Assembly (NCBI RefSeq): GCF_002216685.1
Contig: NZ_CP022353.1
Coordinates: forward strand, 2,785,001 to 2,849,000
Source of the DNA: Vibrio tarriae
GTDB taxonomy: Bacteria > Pseudomonadota > Gammaproteobacteria > Enterobacterales > Vibrionaceae
Direction of reading: 5' to 3'
DNA length: 64,000 bases
In this document: positions 1 through 13,189 of the stretch, one piece after another
How positions within the stretch are numbered: the stretch's first letter is position 1
Layout: every line of letters starts with the position of its first letter
Made by a program: the position numbers and the translations under genes
The notes under the pieces: model-generated
What the model was told of the DNA's origin: nothing
Databases searched by the model: none
What the model saw: only the letters and a program-made list of their open reading frames with translations

Positions 1-73
1 CAGGCGCAAGCATAGAAACGCTAAATAGAGCGAGCAAAAGCCCGACAATACGGATAATTGAACGAAATTGCAT
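1..73 (-). CDS. trkH: TrkH-type potassium uptake protein, 5' end only
   Basis: Only the first 24 codons are in the window. They begin at ATG 73 and the gene runs off the left edge. The N-terminus (MQFRSIIRIVGLLLALFS, then a hydrophobic stretch) matches the start of enterobacterial TrkH, the membrane subunit of the Trk K+ uptake system. The gene lies 19 bases downstream of the yigZ stop on the same strand, the yigZ-trkH order known from E. coli, so the two are probably cotranscribed. A second, complete trkH next to trkA lies at 59023-60468. The identification rests on a short stretch plus gene order. Confidence 0.75.
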   Translation of the reverse strand, partial: MQFRSIIRIVGLLLALFSVSMLAP

Positions 74-92
74 TATGGTTTGAGCTGACTCG

Positions 93-726
93 CTAATTCT
101 GACTATGTTGTGGTGAGCGACTCACCTGTATTTTCGCGCCACTTTTATTGATCAAGGCTTGTGTGAAAGCATCTGATTGCAATGCCTCTAATTCCACCAC
201 CATTTCGACTTGTTCATTATAGTGAGCCTCCATTTCCGTCGCAGAAAATTGCGCCATTATGGAATGGAGTAATGGAATCATGGCGTAGTCTAGCGTCAGG
301 TGCACAGATGTGGTGATTTTTTTTCTCAATAGTTTGAAGTCGCTTGAGCGCTTGTTGCACACCGCCACCATACGCTTTCACTAAGCCACCGGTTCCCAAT
401 AGAACACCGCCATAATAACGGGTCACTACCGCCGTAATTTCGCCGATATGAGACCCTGTGAGCTGAGCCAAGATGGGTTTTCCCGCAGTACCGGATGGCT
501 CACCATCATCACTCAATCCCCACAGCATGGAGTTTTCAGGTCGCCCAGCCACAAACGCCCAGCAGTTGTGTCTCGCATCCGCATGACGCTGCTTAATCTC
601 ATCAACAAACGCTTTGGCACTGGCAAGATCTGGCGTATGTGCCAAATAGGTAATAAACAGACTCTTTTTAATCTCTTCTTCAAACCGAACAGAAGCCATG
701 GGAATGAGGTAGGGATGAAGATTCAT
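93..726 (-). pseudogene. yigZ: YigZ/IMPACT family protein, interrupted by a frameshift
   Basis: This gene belongs to the YigZ/IMPACT family, proteins with an N-terminal UPF0029 domain and a ferredoxin-like C-terminal domain, of uncertain function. From ATG 726 the frame carries the family signature DDGEPSGTAGKP near residues 73-84 and RYYGGVLLGTGGLVKAY near 103-119. After IEKK it enters an eight-A run (T run at 317-324 on the + strand) and loses homology, ending near 217 at 169 aa. The expected C-terminus (KKITTSVHLTLDY onward) continues in another frame to the stop at 93-95. Seven A's would restore a protein of about 210 aa, the usual family length. The cause may be a sequencing indel, a real mutation, or slippage on the homopolymer. 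trkH follows downstream. Confidence 0.85.
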
Positions 727-860
727 AACTCAGGTCTCAATAAAAAAGGCGCCCAGTGTAACACGGCCTCACCATAAGCTCGACTCGACTTAACGCACAA
801 TGTTAAACACTTGTTTAAAAAATGTATTGAAATTAGCTAATCTCAGGTTCAAACTTAGGC

Positions 861-877
861 AACTGGTCAAACCAGAA
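861..877 (+). promoter_or_regulatory. Putative FadR operator upstream of fadB
   Basis: The 17-mer AACTGGTCAAACCAGAA closely resembles the E. coli FadR operator AACTGGTCNGACCNGTT; the left half (AACTGGTC) is identical. It lies 60 bases before the fadB start, in the promoter region shared with divergent yigZ. FadR represses fadBA in enterobacteria when long-chain acyl-CoA is absent, so the same control is inferred here. Binding has not been shown from this sequence. Confidence 0.75.
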
Positions 878-936
878 CATAAAAATGACAACCGCTCTCT
901 CACACAATCACTGATTGTATGTCACGGAGATAGACA

Positions 937-3108
937 ATGATTTACCAAGCCAAAACCCTACAGGTAAAGCAACTCGCTAATGGAATTGCCGAGCTCTCTT
1001 TCTGTGCTCCTGCTTCCGTTAACAAACTGGATTTACACACACTGGAATCCCTCGATAAAGCGTTAGATGCGCTCGCTGCCGATTCCAGTGTCAAAGGCCT
1101 CCTACTCAGCTCAGATAAAGAGGCTTTTATCGTCGGCGCTGATATCACCGAATTTCTCGGGCTATTTGCCAAACCGGAAGCAGAATTGGATGAGTGGTTG
1201 CAGTTTGCTAATCGCATTTTTAACAAGTTGGAAGATTTACCTTTCCCCACCTTGTCAGCGTTGAAAGGCTACACACTTGGCGGCGGCTGTGAATGTGTAC
1301 TCGCCACCGATTTTCGGATTGGTGATGCCACCACCAGCATTGGTTTACCTGAAACCAAACTCGGCATCATGCCGGGATTTGGCGGCACCGTGCGTCTGCC
1401 ACGTTTGATTGGTGCTGATAGCGCGATGGAAATCATCACCCAAGGTAAAGCGTGCCGCGCGGAAGAAGCGTTAAAAGTGGGATTACTGGATGCGATTGTC
1501 GATAGCGACAAACTGATCGATTCCGCAATCACCACGTTGACTCAAGCGATTGAAGAAAAACTGGATTGGCAAAAACGCCGTCAGCAGAAAACCTCAGCGC
1601 TGACTTTAAGCAAGCTGGAAGCCATGATGAGCTTTACCATGGCAAAAGGCATGGTGGCGCAAGTGGCAGGCAAACACTATCCAGCACCGATGACCTCTGT
1701 CGTGACCATTGAAGAAGCGGCGCGTTTACCACGCGATGCTGCGCTGGATATCGAGCGCAAACACTTCATCAAGCTCGCAAAATCCACCGAGGCGCAAGCA
1801 CTGGTTGGTATTTTCCTCAATGATCAATACATCAAAGGCCTAGCCAAACAATCCGCGAAAGCGGCGAGCCAAGACACCCAACACGCCGCCGTGCTCGGCG
1901 CGGGCATTATGGGTGGCGGCATCGCCTATCAATCGGCTCTCAAAGGCGTACCTGTGCTGATGAAAGACATCACACCGCACTCTTTAGAACTGGGCATGAC
2001 CGAAGCGGCCAAGCTCCTCAACAAACAGTTAGAGCGCGGCAAGATCGATGGTTTCAAAATGGCCGGCATTCTGGCTTCCATCACCCCTTCTCTGCATTAC
2101 GCAGGGATTGATCAGGCGGATGTGATTGTTGAGGCCGTGGTGGAAAATCCGAAAGTAAAAGCCGCGGTACTGAGCGAATTGGAAGGATTGGTCGATGCAG
2201 AAACGATTCTGACCTCCAACACCTCGACCATTCCCATTAACCTGCTCGCCAAATCACTCAAGCGTCCACAGAACTTCTGCGGTATGCACTTCTTTAACCC
2301 AGTGCATCGCATGCCTTTGGTGGAAATCATCCGTGGTGAACACTCCTCAGAAGACACCATCAACCGAGTGGTTGCTTATGCGGCGAAAATGGGCAAATCA
2401 CCGATTGTGGTCAATGACTGCCCAGGATTCTTCGTTAACCGCGTACTCTTCCCTTACTTTGCAGGCTTTAGTCTGCTGATGCGTGATGGCGCGAACTTCA
2501 CCGAAATCGACAAAGTGATGGAGCGTCAATTCGGCTGGCCAATGGGCCCGGCGTATTTGCTTGATGTGGTCGGTATTGATACTGCACACCATGCTCAGGC
2601 AGTGATGGCGGAAGGCTTCCCAACTCGCATGGCGAAAAGCGGCCGAGAAGCGATTGATGCCCTGTACGAAGCGAAAAAATTTGGCCAGAAAAATGGCAGC
2701 GGCTTCTATCAGTACACAGTAGATAAAAAAGGCAAACCGAAGAAAGCCTTCAGCGATGACGTGCTCGCCATTCTTGCGCCTGTATGCGGCGCACCACAAA
2801 GCTTTGACCCACAAACCATTATCGAACGAACCATGATTCCGATGATTAATGAAGTGGTGCTCTGTCTTGAAGAAGGGATCATCGCCTCCGCGCAAGAAGC
2901 TGACATGGCGTTGGTGTACGGTCTTGGCTTCCCTCCGTTCCGTGGTGGTGTATTCCGTTACCTAGATACCATCGGCATCGCCAACTATGTGGCTATGGCG
3001 GAAAAATACGCTGACCTCGGCGCGCTCTATCAAGTACCGCAACTGCTGAAGAACATGGCGCAACAAGGAACATCTTTCTACAGCGCTCAGCAAGCCAGTG
3101 CCCTGTAA
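937..3108 (+). CDS. fadB: Fatty-acid oxidation complex alpha subunit FadB
   Basis: This is the multifunctional alpha subunit of the aerobic beta-oxidation complex: enoyl-CoA hydratase/isomerase and 3-hydroxyacyl-CoA dehydrogenase, acting in the cytoplasm with FadA. At 723 aa it is close to the E. coli length (729). The N-terminal crotonase domain has both catalytic glutamates, E119 in [11 protein letters not shown] and E139 in GLPETKLGI. The dehydrogenase domain begins with the NAD-binding [10 protein letters not shown] near residue 322 and has [13 protein letters not shown] near 450. GGAG lies 7 bases before ATG 937. fadA follows after 25 bases, forming the fadBA operon. A FadR-like operator lies upstream. 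Confidence 0.97.
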   Translation: MIYQAKTLQVKQLANGIAELSFCAPASVNKLDLHTLESLDKALDALAADSSVKGLLLSSDKEAFIVGADITEFLGLFAKPEAELDEWLQFANRIFNKLEDLPFPTLSALKGYTLGGGCECVLATDFRIGDATTSIGLPETKLGIMPGFGGTVRLPRLIGADSAMEIITQGKACRAEEALKVGLLDAIVDSDKLIDSAITTLTQAIEEKLDWQKRRQQKTSALTLSKLEAMMSFTMAKGMVAQVAGKHYPAPMTSVVTIEEAARLPRDAALDIERKHFIKLAKSTEAQALVGIFLNDQYIKGLAKQSAKAASQDTQHAAVLGAGIMGGGIAYQSALKGVPVLMKDITPHSLELGMTEAAKLLNKQLERGKIDGFKMAGILASITPSLHYAGIDQADVIVEAVVENPKVKAAVLSELEGLVDAETILTSNTSTIPINLLAKSLKRPQNFCGMHFFNPVHRMPLVEIIRGEHSSEDTINRVVAYAAKMGKSPIVVNDCPGFFVNRVLFPYFAGFSLLMRDGANFTEIDKVMERQFGWPMGPAYLLDVVGIDTAHHAQAVMAEGFPTRMAKSGREAIDALYEAKKFGQKNGSGFYQYTVDKKGKPKKAFSDDVLAILAPVCGAPQSFDPQTIIERTMIPMINEVVLCLEEGIIASAQEADMALVYGLGFPPFRGGVFRYLDTIGIANYVAMAEKYADLGALYQVPQLLKNMAQQGTSFYSAQQASAL

Positions 3109-3118
3109 ATCGGTTTAG

Positions 3119-4297
<1,179 letters not shown>

Positions 4298-4331
4298 CCA
4301 CCATTCAGTTACCTCTCTCGAAGAGTATTTT

Positions 4332-4354
4332 AAGAGCCAGCAGCGCTGGCTCTT
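4332..4354. terminator. Hairpin terminator between fadA and punR
   Basis: A perfect 10-bp inverted repeat (AAGAGCCAGC / GCTGGCTCTT) with a 3-base loop lies between the convergent stops of fadA and punR. It can act in both directions, although the T-rich tail is short on the + side. Confidence 0.75.
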
Positions 4355-4363
4355 GTTATTAGG

Positions 4364-5272
4364 TTATTTAGCTTGTAGCCAATCACTGTAAAGTTGATCG
4401 CTACTGCCCAGATAATTCACCATCCACTCAATCAATTTATGATTATCGTCTTTGCGCCACACTAGGCAGCAGTGGCTAAGCAGTTTTTCATCGGGCAGAA
4501 CCTTCTCCACCAACTGACCGCTGGCCAGTAGCGGCTGCGCCATATGCCTTGGCATATAGCCGACCCCGAGTCCATTTTTTAAACTTTCAATCGCGCTGTA
4601 CCAGTTTGGCAGTAGCAAACGACGCTGTTTAGGGTAGTGTTCGGTATGGCGTTTGGGCAATACGCTTGAGGTATCGTCCAAACAGATGGCTAAAAACTGG
4701 CTGATAAACTCTTCACTCAAATTCTGCTCGCGCACGCAGGGATGATTGGGTGACATCACAAATGCCCAGTCAAGAATGCCCATATCGCGCACTTCAAAAT
4801 CGCCGCCCACTGGTACTGCTGCCGTTGCGCCAATCACGATATCGGCGCGGCCTTGTGCAATCGCTTCCCACGAGCCGTTGAACACTTCCATGTTGATCTG
4901 TAGCTCCGCGAAATCAAAGGTTTGGTAGAAGGCTTCCACCATCGGCTTCATCTTGTCCAGCTTGACTACGTTATCGAGTGTCACTTTCAAGGTTTTACGC
5001 CAACCATGCGCAGCGCGTTTGGTTTGCGCGCGGATCTCCTCCATCTGGCGCAGTAACTGCCTTGCCTCAAGCATAAACAGCTCACCAGCAGGGGTTAGCT
5101 CGACCTTACGCGGTAAACGGCGAAACAGCACCACACCCAGTTCACTCTCTATTTGGCGCACACTGTAGCTGATCGCCGAAGGCACTTTGTGCAGCACCTC
5201 TGCTGCCGCAGTAAAACTGCCTAAACGCGCTACGGCATCCAACATCTCCAAAGAGGATTTGGAAAACATCAC
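4364..5272 (-). CDS. punR: LysR-family regulator, PunR type
   Basis: This is a LysR-type transcription factor of 302 aa. It has an N-terminal winged helix-turn-helix (FTAAAEVLHKVPSAISYSVR near residues 20-40) and a C-terminal effector-binding domain. Stretches such as VPSAISY, EVFNGSW and DIVIGAT resemble E. coli PunR (YdhB), the activator of the purine-nucleoside exporter/importer gene punC. It is divergent from a punC-like MFS gene, as in E. coli, and the 155-base intergenic region should hold its binding sites. The function is inferred from similarity plus this pairing. A start two codons inside (MFSKSS) is equally possible. Confidence 0.8.
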   Translation of the reverse strand: MMFSKSSLEMLDAVARLGSFTAAAEVLHKVPSAISYSVRQIESELGVVLFRRLPRKVELTPAGELFMLEARQLLRQMEEIRAQTKRAAHGWRKTLKVTLDNVVKLDKMKPMVEAFYQTFDFAELQINMEVFNGSWEAIAQGRADIVIGATAAVPVGGDFEVRDMGILDWAFVMSPNHPCVREQNLSEEFISQFLAICLDDTSSVLPKRHTEHYPKQRRLLLPNWYSAIESLKNGLGVGYMPRHMAQPLLASGQLVEKVLPDEKLLSHCCLVWRKDDNHKLIEWMVNYLGSSDQLYSDWLQAK

Positions 5273-5427
5273 TCACCTACCTATCAATTTTTTTGCATGA
5301 TAACCGAAAAATTTGCCGTTTCTCTTCATCACAAGACAAAACTAGAATGTAACTACAGAAAAATCCTGGTTGGCGCCAACGGATACTGAAAAAAACATGT
5401 GTGAATAATTTTGATGGACATGAAAAA

Positions 5428-6630
5428 ATGAAAGTATCTTTCTTCCAGTTGGTTTACCTTTCGGCACTCTCCATGCTCGGTTTTATTGCCACCGACATGT
5501 ATTTGCCTGCGTTTAAAATGATGGAAACCGCTTTTGCGACCGGCCCTGAACAAATCGCTCTATCACTGACGGTGTTCTTAGTGGGGATGGCGCTTGGCCA
5601 GTTACTGTGGGGCTTAGCTTCCGACAAATTTGGCCATCGTAATACGCTGATTGCTGGCTTACTCGTTTTTACCCTCGCCTCTGCCGGACTCGCGTTTAGC
5701 TCAACGGTATGGCAACTGCTACTGCTGCGTTTTATCCAAGCGATTGGGGTGTGCGCGCCAGCGGTGATTTGGCAGGCAATGGTGATCAAACGTTACCCAA
5801 GCTCAGTCAGCCAACAGCTGTTTGCGACCATCATGCCACTAGTAGCGCTCTCTCCAGCACTGGCACCGCAACTGGGTGTGCTGCTGGCGGATCACTTTGG
5901 CTGGCACAGCATTTTTTTGACTTTAACCTTGATGGGTATTGTGTTGGTGGTAAGTACGGGCTTACAAACCAATGAAATTGCTGAGCCAAAAACCACTTCT
6001 ATCGCGCAAGATATTAAAGGTTTACTGAAAAGCAAAACCTATCTCGGCAATGTGATGATGTTTGCTTGTGCATCGGCGGCATTTTTTGCCTACCTGACTG
6101 GGATGCCGGAAATCATGGCGCAGCTTGGTTATCAAGCACGGGACATTGGCCTGAGCTTTATTCCACAAACCATTGCATTTATGGTGGGTGGCTACCTAGG
6201 TAAGAAAGCGGTTCAGAAATACGGTGATGAACTGGTGCTCAAACAGTTGATTACGCTGTTTACCCTATCAGCAGCGATGATTTTTATCGCCTCACAATGG
6301 ACGCTCAGCTCAATTTGGCCAATCTTGGCTCCGTTCTGCTTAATTGCAGTGGCTAATGGTGCCATGTACCCGATAGTGGTCAACCGTGCCTTATCCAGTG
6401 CTAAGCAAAGCCCAGCAACCGCTGCCGGATTACAAAATAGCTTACAGATCAGTGTCAGCAGTTTATCCAGCGCCCTAGTGGCTGCGCTTGCCAGCCAAGC
6501 TCAGCCAGTGACAGGCATTGCGATTGTGTTGTGTACAGGCGGGTTGTGGATAGGGTACATACTCTCTAACCGTCAGTTACGTGAACAGTTCACCACCCCC
6601 GACAATGCTCGCGTGGTCAGTGACGAATAA
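5428..6630 (+). CDS. punC: MFS transporter, PunC (YdhC) type
   Basis: This is a 12-helix major facilitator transporter of about 400 aa in the Bcr/CflA drug-resistance-like family. ATDMYLPAF in the first helix, LRFIQAIGVCAPAVIWQ and IPFC/IANGAIYPIV-like segments resemble E. coli PunC, a purine-nucleoside transporter. Earlier annotations would call it a multidrug transporter. ATG 5428 has GGA 9 bases upstream and fits the family N-terminus; an upstream GTG at 5401 would add nine polar residues and looks less likely. It is divergent from punR and ends at a strong bidirectional terminator. Confidence 0.8.
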   Translation: MKVSFFQLVYLSALSMLGFIATDMYLPAFKMMETAFATGPEQIALSLTVFLVGMALGQLLWGLASDKFGHRNTLIAGLLVFTLASAGLAFSSTVWQLLLLRFIQAIGVCAPAVIWQAMVIKRYPSSVSQQLFATIMPLVALSPALAPQLGVLLADHFGWHSIFLTLTLMGIVLVVSTGLQTNEIAEPKTTSIAQDIKGLLKSKTYLGNVMMFACASAAFFAYLTGMPEIMAQLGYQARDIGLSFIPQTIAFMVGGYLGKKAVQKYGDELVLKQLITLFTLSAAMIFIASQWTLSSIWPILAPFCLIAVANGAMYPIVVNRALSSAKQSPATAAGLQNSLQISVSSLSSALVAALASQAQPVTGIAIVLCTGGLWIGYILSNRQLREQFTTPDNARVVSDE

Positions 6631-6648
6631 ACTGTACTTGAGTAATAC

Positions 6649-6676
6649 AAAAAGAGCCGCGAATGCGGCTCTTTTT
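6649..6676. terminator. Bidirectional terminator between punC and glmU
   Basis: A 12-bp perfect inverted repeat (AAAAAGAGCCGC / GCGGCTCTTTTT) with the 4-base loop GAAT gives a T run on both strands, serving the convergent genes punC and glmU. Confidence 0.9.
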
Positions 6677-6688
6677 CAATCTCTTCAA

Positions 6689-8050
6689 TTATTTCTTTTT
6701 CGCCGGACGCTGCCAGCCAGCAATTTTGCGCTCTGGCGCGCGAGTGATGACTAACTCACCTTCAGCGACATTCTTCGTCAGGGTTGTACCGGCACCAATG
6801 GTCGCACCGTTACCAATGGTTACAGGCGCTACGAGCTGGCAATCAGAACCCACAAACACATCATCACCAATCACGGTTTTGTGCTTATTGGCACCGTCGT
6901 AGTTACAGGTGATCACCCCAGCGCCCACATTCACGCCTTTGCCAATCTCAGCATCGCCAAGATAAGTCAGGTGATTGGCTTTTGAACCTTCACCAAGACG
7001 AGCATTTTTCATCTCCACAAAGTTGCCGACATGCGCATCATCGCGTAGCTCTGCTCCGGGACGTAGACGAGTAAACGGTCCAACTGTACAGTTTTCACCG
7101 ACCGTCGCCCCTTCAATTACGCTGTATGGGCGGATCACCGTGTTGTCATCAATCTCACAATCTTTGAGAATCGAGCCCGCGCCAATCACTACGTTATTAC
7201 CGATCGATACATTGCCTTCAATAATCACGTTAACATCGATTTCCACATCCGAACCGCACTGCAGTGTTCCGCGCAGGTCAAAACGTGCAGGATCGCGCAG
7301 CATCACACCTTGCTCAAGCAGCTTCTTTGCCTGCCCCGCTTGGAAAGCACGCTCAAGACGCGCCAATTGAATGCGATCGTTTACCCCTTCCACTTCGATT
7401 GAGTGTGAAGGATGTACCGCTTCGACGGCACGGCCTTCATCATGCGCTGCCGCAATCACGTCAGTCAGGTAGTATTCGCCTTGCGCGTTATTGTTGTTTA
7501 GCCCTGCCAACCAACGCTTAAGGTCACGACCAGTCGCCACCAGCACCCCAGTGTTGACTTCTTTGATCAGCTTTTGCTCTTCGCTGGCATCTTTCTGCTC
7601 AACGATCGCCACCACAGGGCCACGTTTACGTACGATACGGCCGTACCCCGTTGGGTCTTCCAGAACAACAGTCAGTAGTGCAATGCCATCGGTGGGCTGT
7701 GCTTCAAGTAAACTTTCAATAGTGTCTTCAGAAATCAGCGGTACATCCCCGTACAACACCAAGATTTTTTCATCATCTTGGAAATGGGGAGAGGCCTGAT
7801 CTACGGCGTGCCCTGTTCCCAGTTGCTGCGCTTGCAAAACCCAGTTGACGTTTTCGTTCACCAGAGCTTGCTGCATCTGGTCGCCACCATGGCCATAAAC
7901 CAGATGGATATTTTGCGCGCCTAGGTTATTACACGTATCAATGACGTGTTTGACCATAGGCTTACCCGCCAATGTATGCAGCACCTTCGGCATATTGGAG
8001 TGCATACGAGTTCCTTTCCCTGCTGCGAGAATTACCGTACTGAATTTCAT
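6689..8050 (-). CDS. glmU: Bifunctional UDP-GlcNAc pyrophosphorylase / GlcN-1-P acetyltransferase
   Basis: GlmU makes UDP-N-acetylglucosamine for peptidoglycan and LPS in the cytoplasm: it acetylates glucosamine-1-phosphate, then adds UMP. At 453 aa it is close to E. coli (456). The N-terminal uridyltransferase motif LAAGKGTRM is at residues 8-16. From about residue 250 hexapeptide repeats ([27 protein letters not shown]) form the left-handed beta-helix acetyltransferase domain. It lies downstream of the atp operon in the same direction, as in many gammaproteobacteria, but a strong terminator after atpC and a 246-base gap suggest its own promoter. Confidence 0.97.
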   Translation of the reverse strand: MKFSTVILAAGKGTRMHSNMPKVLHTLAGKPMVKHVIDTCNNLGAQNIHLVYGHGGDQMQQALVNENVNWVLQAQQLGTGHAVDQASPHFQDDEKILVLYGDVPLISEDTIESLLEAQPTDGIALLTVVLEDPTGYGRIVRKRGPVVAIVEQKDASEEQKLIKEVNTGVLVATGRDLKRWLAGLNNNNAQGEYYLTDVIAAAHDEGRAVEAVHPSHSIEVEGVNDRIQLARLERAFQAGQAKKLLEQGVMLRDPARFDLRGTLQCGSDVEIDVNVIIEGNVSIGNNVVIGAGSILKDCEIDDNTVIRPYSVIEGATVGENCTVGPFTRLRPGAELRDDAHVGNFVEMKNARLGEGSKANHLTYLGDAEIGKGVNVGAGVITCNYDGANKHKTVIGDDVFVGSDCQLVAPVTIGNGATIGAGTTLTKNVAEGELVITRAPERKIAGWQRPAKKK

Positions 8051-8250
8051 TTGTTATCTACCTAGTCATTTTTCTGCGTCGTATTCTAAACAGCAAACTG
8101 AAAATAGTTAATTGCCGATTATCTCGAAAATAAGAAGAGCGATTATTTTCATAGAAAATAACCTTTATTTATTGGTAATCAGTCAATAACGGGACAAAAA
8201 ACATCCCATAACATCACACACTCTTACCGATAAGCGGTGCACAAGAGACA

Positions 8251-8278
8251 AAAAAGCCTGACATAGGTCAGGCTTTTT
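8251..8278 (-). terminator. Terminator of the atp operon
   Basis: A 12-bp perfect stem (AAAAAGCCTGAC / GTCAGGCTTTTT, loop ATAG) lies 18 bases after the atpC stop, with a T run on the minus strand. The rest of the 246-base gap to glmU (8051-8250) is AT-rich and presumably holds the glmU promoter; nothing else was recognised in it. Confidence 0.9.
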
Positions 8279-8296
8279 ATCAGCTTGTAAGCATGA

Positions 8297-8719
8297 TTAA
8301 CGACGCTTTTTGGTCAATTCAATCACGCGAAGCTGCGCGATGGCTTTAGCCAGTTCACTGGCCGCTTGTGCAAAGTCCATATCGCCATGCTGGTTGAGAA
8401 TACGCTCTTCCGCACGGCGTTTGGCTTCTTCTGCCTTAGCTGCGTCCAGATCTTCTCCACGGATTGCGGTATCAGCCAACACAGTCGCTGTGCCCGGCTG
8501 AACCTCAACAATACCACCTGAGACATAAATGTACTCTTCGTGGCCGTGCAGTTTCACAATACGCACCATACCAGGCTTAATAGCGGTCAGCAGCGGTGTA
8601 TGGCCGTGGAAAATACCCAGCTCACCTTCGCTACCGGTCACCTGAAACGTTTCAACCAAGCCAGAGAACAGTTTTTTCTCTGCGCTCACTACGTCCAGAT
8701 GAAAGGTTATTGCTGCCAT
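8297..8719 (-). CDS. atpC: ATP synthase F1 epsilon subunit
   Basis: Epsilon is the regulatory subunit of the F1 central stalk. It contacts gamma and the c-ring and inhibits ATP hydrolysis. At 140 aa it has the N-terminal beta-sandwich ([33 protein letters not shown]) and a C-terminal helical hairpin ([18 protein letters not shown]). It is the last gene of atpIBEFHAGDC, 18 bases after atpD, and is followed by a strong terminator. GGAGG sits just before the start. Confidence 0.96.
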
Positions 8720-8737
8720 ATCGCCTCCTAGTCAGCC

Positions 8738-10165
<1,428 letters not shown>

Positions 10166-10175
10166 TTACCTAAGC

Positions 10176-11042
10176 TTAAACCGCAGCCGCGCCGCCTACG
10201 ATTTCCGACAATTCTTGTGTAATCGCTGCCTGACGGGCTTTGTTGTACACAAGCTGTAAATCATCAATCAGGTTGCTCGCGTTATCGGTAGCAGCTTTCA
10301 TCGCAACCATTCGGGCTGCTTGCTCACACGCTAGGTTCTCTACAACACCTTGGTAAACCTGTGACTCGATGAAGCGCAGTAAAAGCGCATCCAACAGAGG
10401 CTTCGGTTCTGGTTCGTAGATGTAATCCCACATGTGACCACGCTGCATATCTTCGCTGTCCGATTTTGGCAAAGGTAGCAATTGATCGATCTTTGGTTTT
10501 TGCACCATGGTGTTCACAAACTGGTTGAACACCAGATAGAGGCGGTCTAACTCGCCTTTATCGTATTTCTTCAGCATGACGCCGACCGAACCGATCAGAT
10601 CTTCTAAGCTTGGGCTATCGCCTAAACCAGAAACCTGAGCCGCTACTTTCGCGCCGCTGTTGTTGAAAAAGGAGGTGGCTTTTGAACCGATAATTGCCAG
10701 CTCAATTTGCGCGCCTTTTTCTTTCCAAGTTTGCATATCAGTGATGGCTTTTTTGAACAGGTTAATGTTCAAACCACCACACAAACCGCGGTCTGTAGAA
10801 ATAATGATGTAACCAACACGCTTCGCTTCACGCTCTTCTAGATACGGATGACGATACTCTAGACTTGCGTTGGCGACATGACCGATCACTTTACGTATTG
10901 TTTGTGCGTAAGGGCGTGATGACTCCATAGCGTCCTGTGAACGACGCATTTTAGAAGCAGCCACCATTTCCATCGCTTTCGTAATCTTCTGAGTGCTTTT
11001 CACACTCCCGATCTTAGTACGTATCTCTTTTGCGCCGGCCAT
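10176..11042 (-). CDS. atpG: ATP synthase F1 gamma subunit
   Basis: Gamma is the rotating central shaft of F1, coupling c-ring rotation to the alpha/beta catalytic cycle. At 288 aa it matches E. coli (287). The conserved N-terminal coiled-coil ([20 protein letters not shown]) and C-terminal helix ([20 protein letters not shown]) are present, as is the [12 protein letters not shown] segment. It sits between atpA (44-base gap) and atpD (34-base gap). Confidence 0.97.
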   Translation of the reverse strand: MAGAKEIRTKIGSVKSTQKITKAMEMVAASKMRRSQDAMESSRPYAQTIRKVIGHVANASLEYRHPYLEEREAKRVGYIIISTDRGLCGGLNINLFKKAITDMQTWKEKGAQIELAIIGSKATSFFNNSGAKVAAQVSGLGDSPSLEDLIGSVGVMLKKYDKGELDRLYLVFNQFVNTMVQKPKIDQLLPLPKSDSEDMQRGHMWDYIYEPEPKPLLDALLLRFIESQVYQGVVENLACEQAARMVAMKAATDNASNLIDDLQLVYNKARQAAITQELSEIVGGAAAV

Positions 11043-11086
11043 CGTTACTCTCCGTTAGTTGGTGGCAGAAACTGCCACCGACCTCA

Positions 11087-12628
11087 TTACCAAGTTTGGG
11101 TTGCTTTGAAATCGTCAACCAGCTTCTTCAGCTGAGCTTCGATCTCATCGTTGTAAGCACCGGTCTTGTCAATTTGCGCTGCCAATTCAGCGTAATGAGC
11201 ACGAGCATACGATAGTAGAGCAGCTTCGAAGTCGAGAACCTTGTTCAGTTCTACGTCTGTCAGATAGCCACGTTCCGCAGCAAAGATCACCAGAGCCTGA
11301 TCAAAGACAGACATTGGTGCATACTGTTTCTGTTTCATCAGTTCAGTCACTTTCTGACCGTGAGTCAGCTGACGCTTGGTCGCCTCATCCAGATCTGAAG
11401 AGAACTGAGCAAACGCCGCCAGTTCACGGTAAGCAGCCAGAGCAGTACGGATACCGCCAGAGAGCTTCTTAACGATCTTGGTTTGCGCTGCACCACCTAC
11501 ACGAGAAACTGAGATACCTGGGTCAACCGCTGGACGTACGCCCGCGTTGAACAGTTCAGTTTGTAGGAAGATCTGACCATCAGTGATCGAGATTACGTTG
11601 GTCGGTACGAATGCCGATACGTCACCAGCTTGAGTCTCGATGATTGGCAGAGCGGTTAGAGAACCGGTCTTACCTTTCACTTCACCCTTAGTGAAACGCT
11701 CTACGTACTCTTCGTTTACACGAGCTGCACGCTCTAGTAGACGAGAGTGGAGGTAGAATACGTCGCCAGGGAAAGCTTCACGACCTGGTGGACGACGCAG
11801 AAGCAGTGAGATTTGACGGTAAGCAACAGCCTGTTTTGACAGGTCATCGTATACAATCAGAGCATCTTCACCGCGATCGCGGAAGTATTCACCCATCGCA
11901 CAACCTGAGTAAGGCGCGAGGTATTGCAGTGCAGCAGATTCAGACGCTGAAGCCACCACAACAATGGTGTTTTTCAGTGCGCCGTGCTCTTCCAGTTTAC
12001 GAACAACGTTCGCAATGGTTGACGCTTTCTGGCCGATAGCAACATAGATAGAGTAAATACCAGAGTTTTTCTGGTTGATGATCGCATCAATCGCCAATGC
12101 AGTTTTACCTGTTTGACGGTCACCGATGATCAGCTCACGCTGGCCACGGCCGATTGGGATCATCGAGTCAACTGATTTGTAACCAGTTTGAACCGGTTGA
12201 TCAACCGATTTACGATCGATAACACCCGGTGCGATGACTTCAACAGGTGAAGTCAGTTTTGCACCGATTGGGCCTTTACCATCAATAGGCTCACCCAGAG
12301 TGTTAACTACACGACCTAGCAGCTCAGGACCAACAGGAACTTCCAAAATACGGCCAGTACCTGTTACTTTCATGCCTTCACGCAGATCCGCGTATGGACC
12401 CATTACTACCGCACCGACCGAGTCACGCTCAAGGTTCAGTGCCAGTGCATAACGGTTGCCCGGTAATTCAATCATTTCACCTTGCATAACATCTGCAAGG
12501 CCGTGAATACGAATGATACCGTCACTTACCGATACGATAGTACCTTCGTTGCGAGCTTCACTAACAACGTTGAAAGATTCAATACGTTGTTTGATCAGAT
12601 CGCTAATTTCCGTGGAATTAAGTTGCAT
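11087..12628 (-). CDS. atpA: ATP synthase F1 alpha subunit
   Basis: Alpha is the non-catalytic nucleotide-binding subunit of F1. The start chosen is the ATG at 12628 ([14 protein letters not shown]), which gives 513 aa, the E. coli length, with a 13-base gap after atpH. The longer open frame to 12658 would overlap atpH and adds residues not found in the family. The Walker [10 protein letters not shown] is near residue 170, and the arginine-finger region [10 protein letters not shown] is present near 370. Confidence 0.97.
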   Translation of the reverse strand: MQLNSTEISDLIKQRIESFNVVSEARNEGTIVSVSDGIIRIHGLADVMQGEMIELPGNRYALALNLERDSVGAVVMGPYADLREGMKVTGTGRILEVPVGPELLGRVVNTLGEPIDGKGPIGAKLTSPVEVIAPGVIDRKSVDQPVQTGYKSVDSMIPIGRGQRELIIGDRQTGKTALAIDAIINQKNSGIYSIYVAIGQKASTIANVVRKLEEHGALKNTIVVVASASESAALQYLAPYSGCAMGEYFRDRGEDALIVYDDLSKQAVAYRQISLLLRRPPGREAFPGDVFYLHSRLLERAARVNEEYVERFTKGEVKGKTGSLTALPIIETQAGDVSAFVPTNVISITDGQIFLQTELFNAGVRPAVDPGISVSRVGGAAQTKIVKKLSGGIRTALAAYRELAAFAQFSSDLDEATKRQLTHGQKVTELMKQKQYAPMSVFDQALVIFAAERGYLTDVELNKVLDFEAALLSYARAHYAELAAQIDKTGAYNDEIEAQLKKLVDDFKATQTW

Positions 12629-12641
12629 GCTCCAATCCCCA

Positions 12642-13175
12642 TCAAGACTGCAATGCATCGCTCAGACGCTTCAAACGTCCGCGTGCTGAGTTATCGATGA
12701 CTAAGTCTCCGGCTCGAATAATAACTCCGCCAAGCAGAGTCTCATCTACACTGCAATTCAGCTGAACTTTGCGCTCTAAACGCTGCTCAAGCTTGCTGCC
12801 AATTTCTGAACGCTGTTGATCGCTGAGTTCAGTAGCGGAAATCACTTCCACATCTACTTTCTTCTCATATTCCTGCTTTAGCACAGCAAAGTGCTCATAA
12901 AGCGCAGGAATCGCCAACAGACGACCATTTTCTGCCATTACCTTAATCAGGTTTTGACCATGACCATCAAGCTGTTCGCCACAAACTGCAATAAAAATCT
13001 CAGCCAATTTATTAGCTGAGCCCGAGCTGGTTAACAGCTCGTGCATTTGTTCGTTTTTTGCGACTTCAGCGGTGAAAGCAAGCATCTGGCTCCAATGGCC
13101 AAGTTGCTGTTTTTCTACCGCAAAATCAAAGGCTGCTTTAGCGTAGGGGCGTGCGATTGTAGTCAGATCCGACAT
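12642..13175 (-). CDS. atpH: ATP synthase F1 delta subunit
   Basis: Delta links the F1 head to the peripheral b-subunit stalk (stator). At 177 aa it matches E. coli. The N-terminal helical domain ([16 protein letters not shown]) and the C-terminal conserved segment ([20 protein letters not shown]) are clear. It lies 14 bases after atpF. No unusual feature is seen. Confidence 0.96.
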   Translation of the reverse strand: MSDLTTIARPYAKAAFDFAVEKQQLGHWSQMLAFTAEVAKNEQMHELLTSSGSANKLAEIFIAVCGEQLDGHGQNLIKVMAENGRLLAIPALYEHFAVLKQEYEKKVDVEVISATELSDQQRSEIGSKLEQRLERKVQLNCSVDETLLGGVIIRAGDLVIDNSARGRLKRLSDALQS

Positions 13176-13189
13176 ATGCGCCCCCTCCG

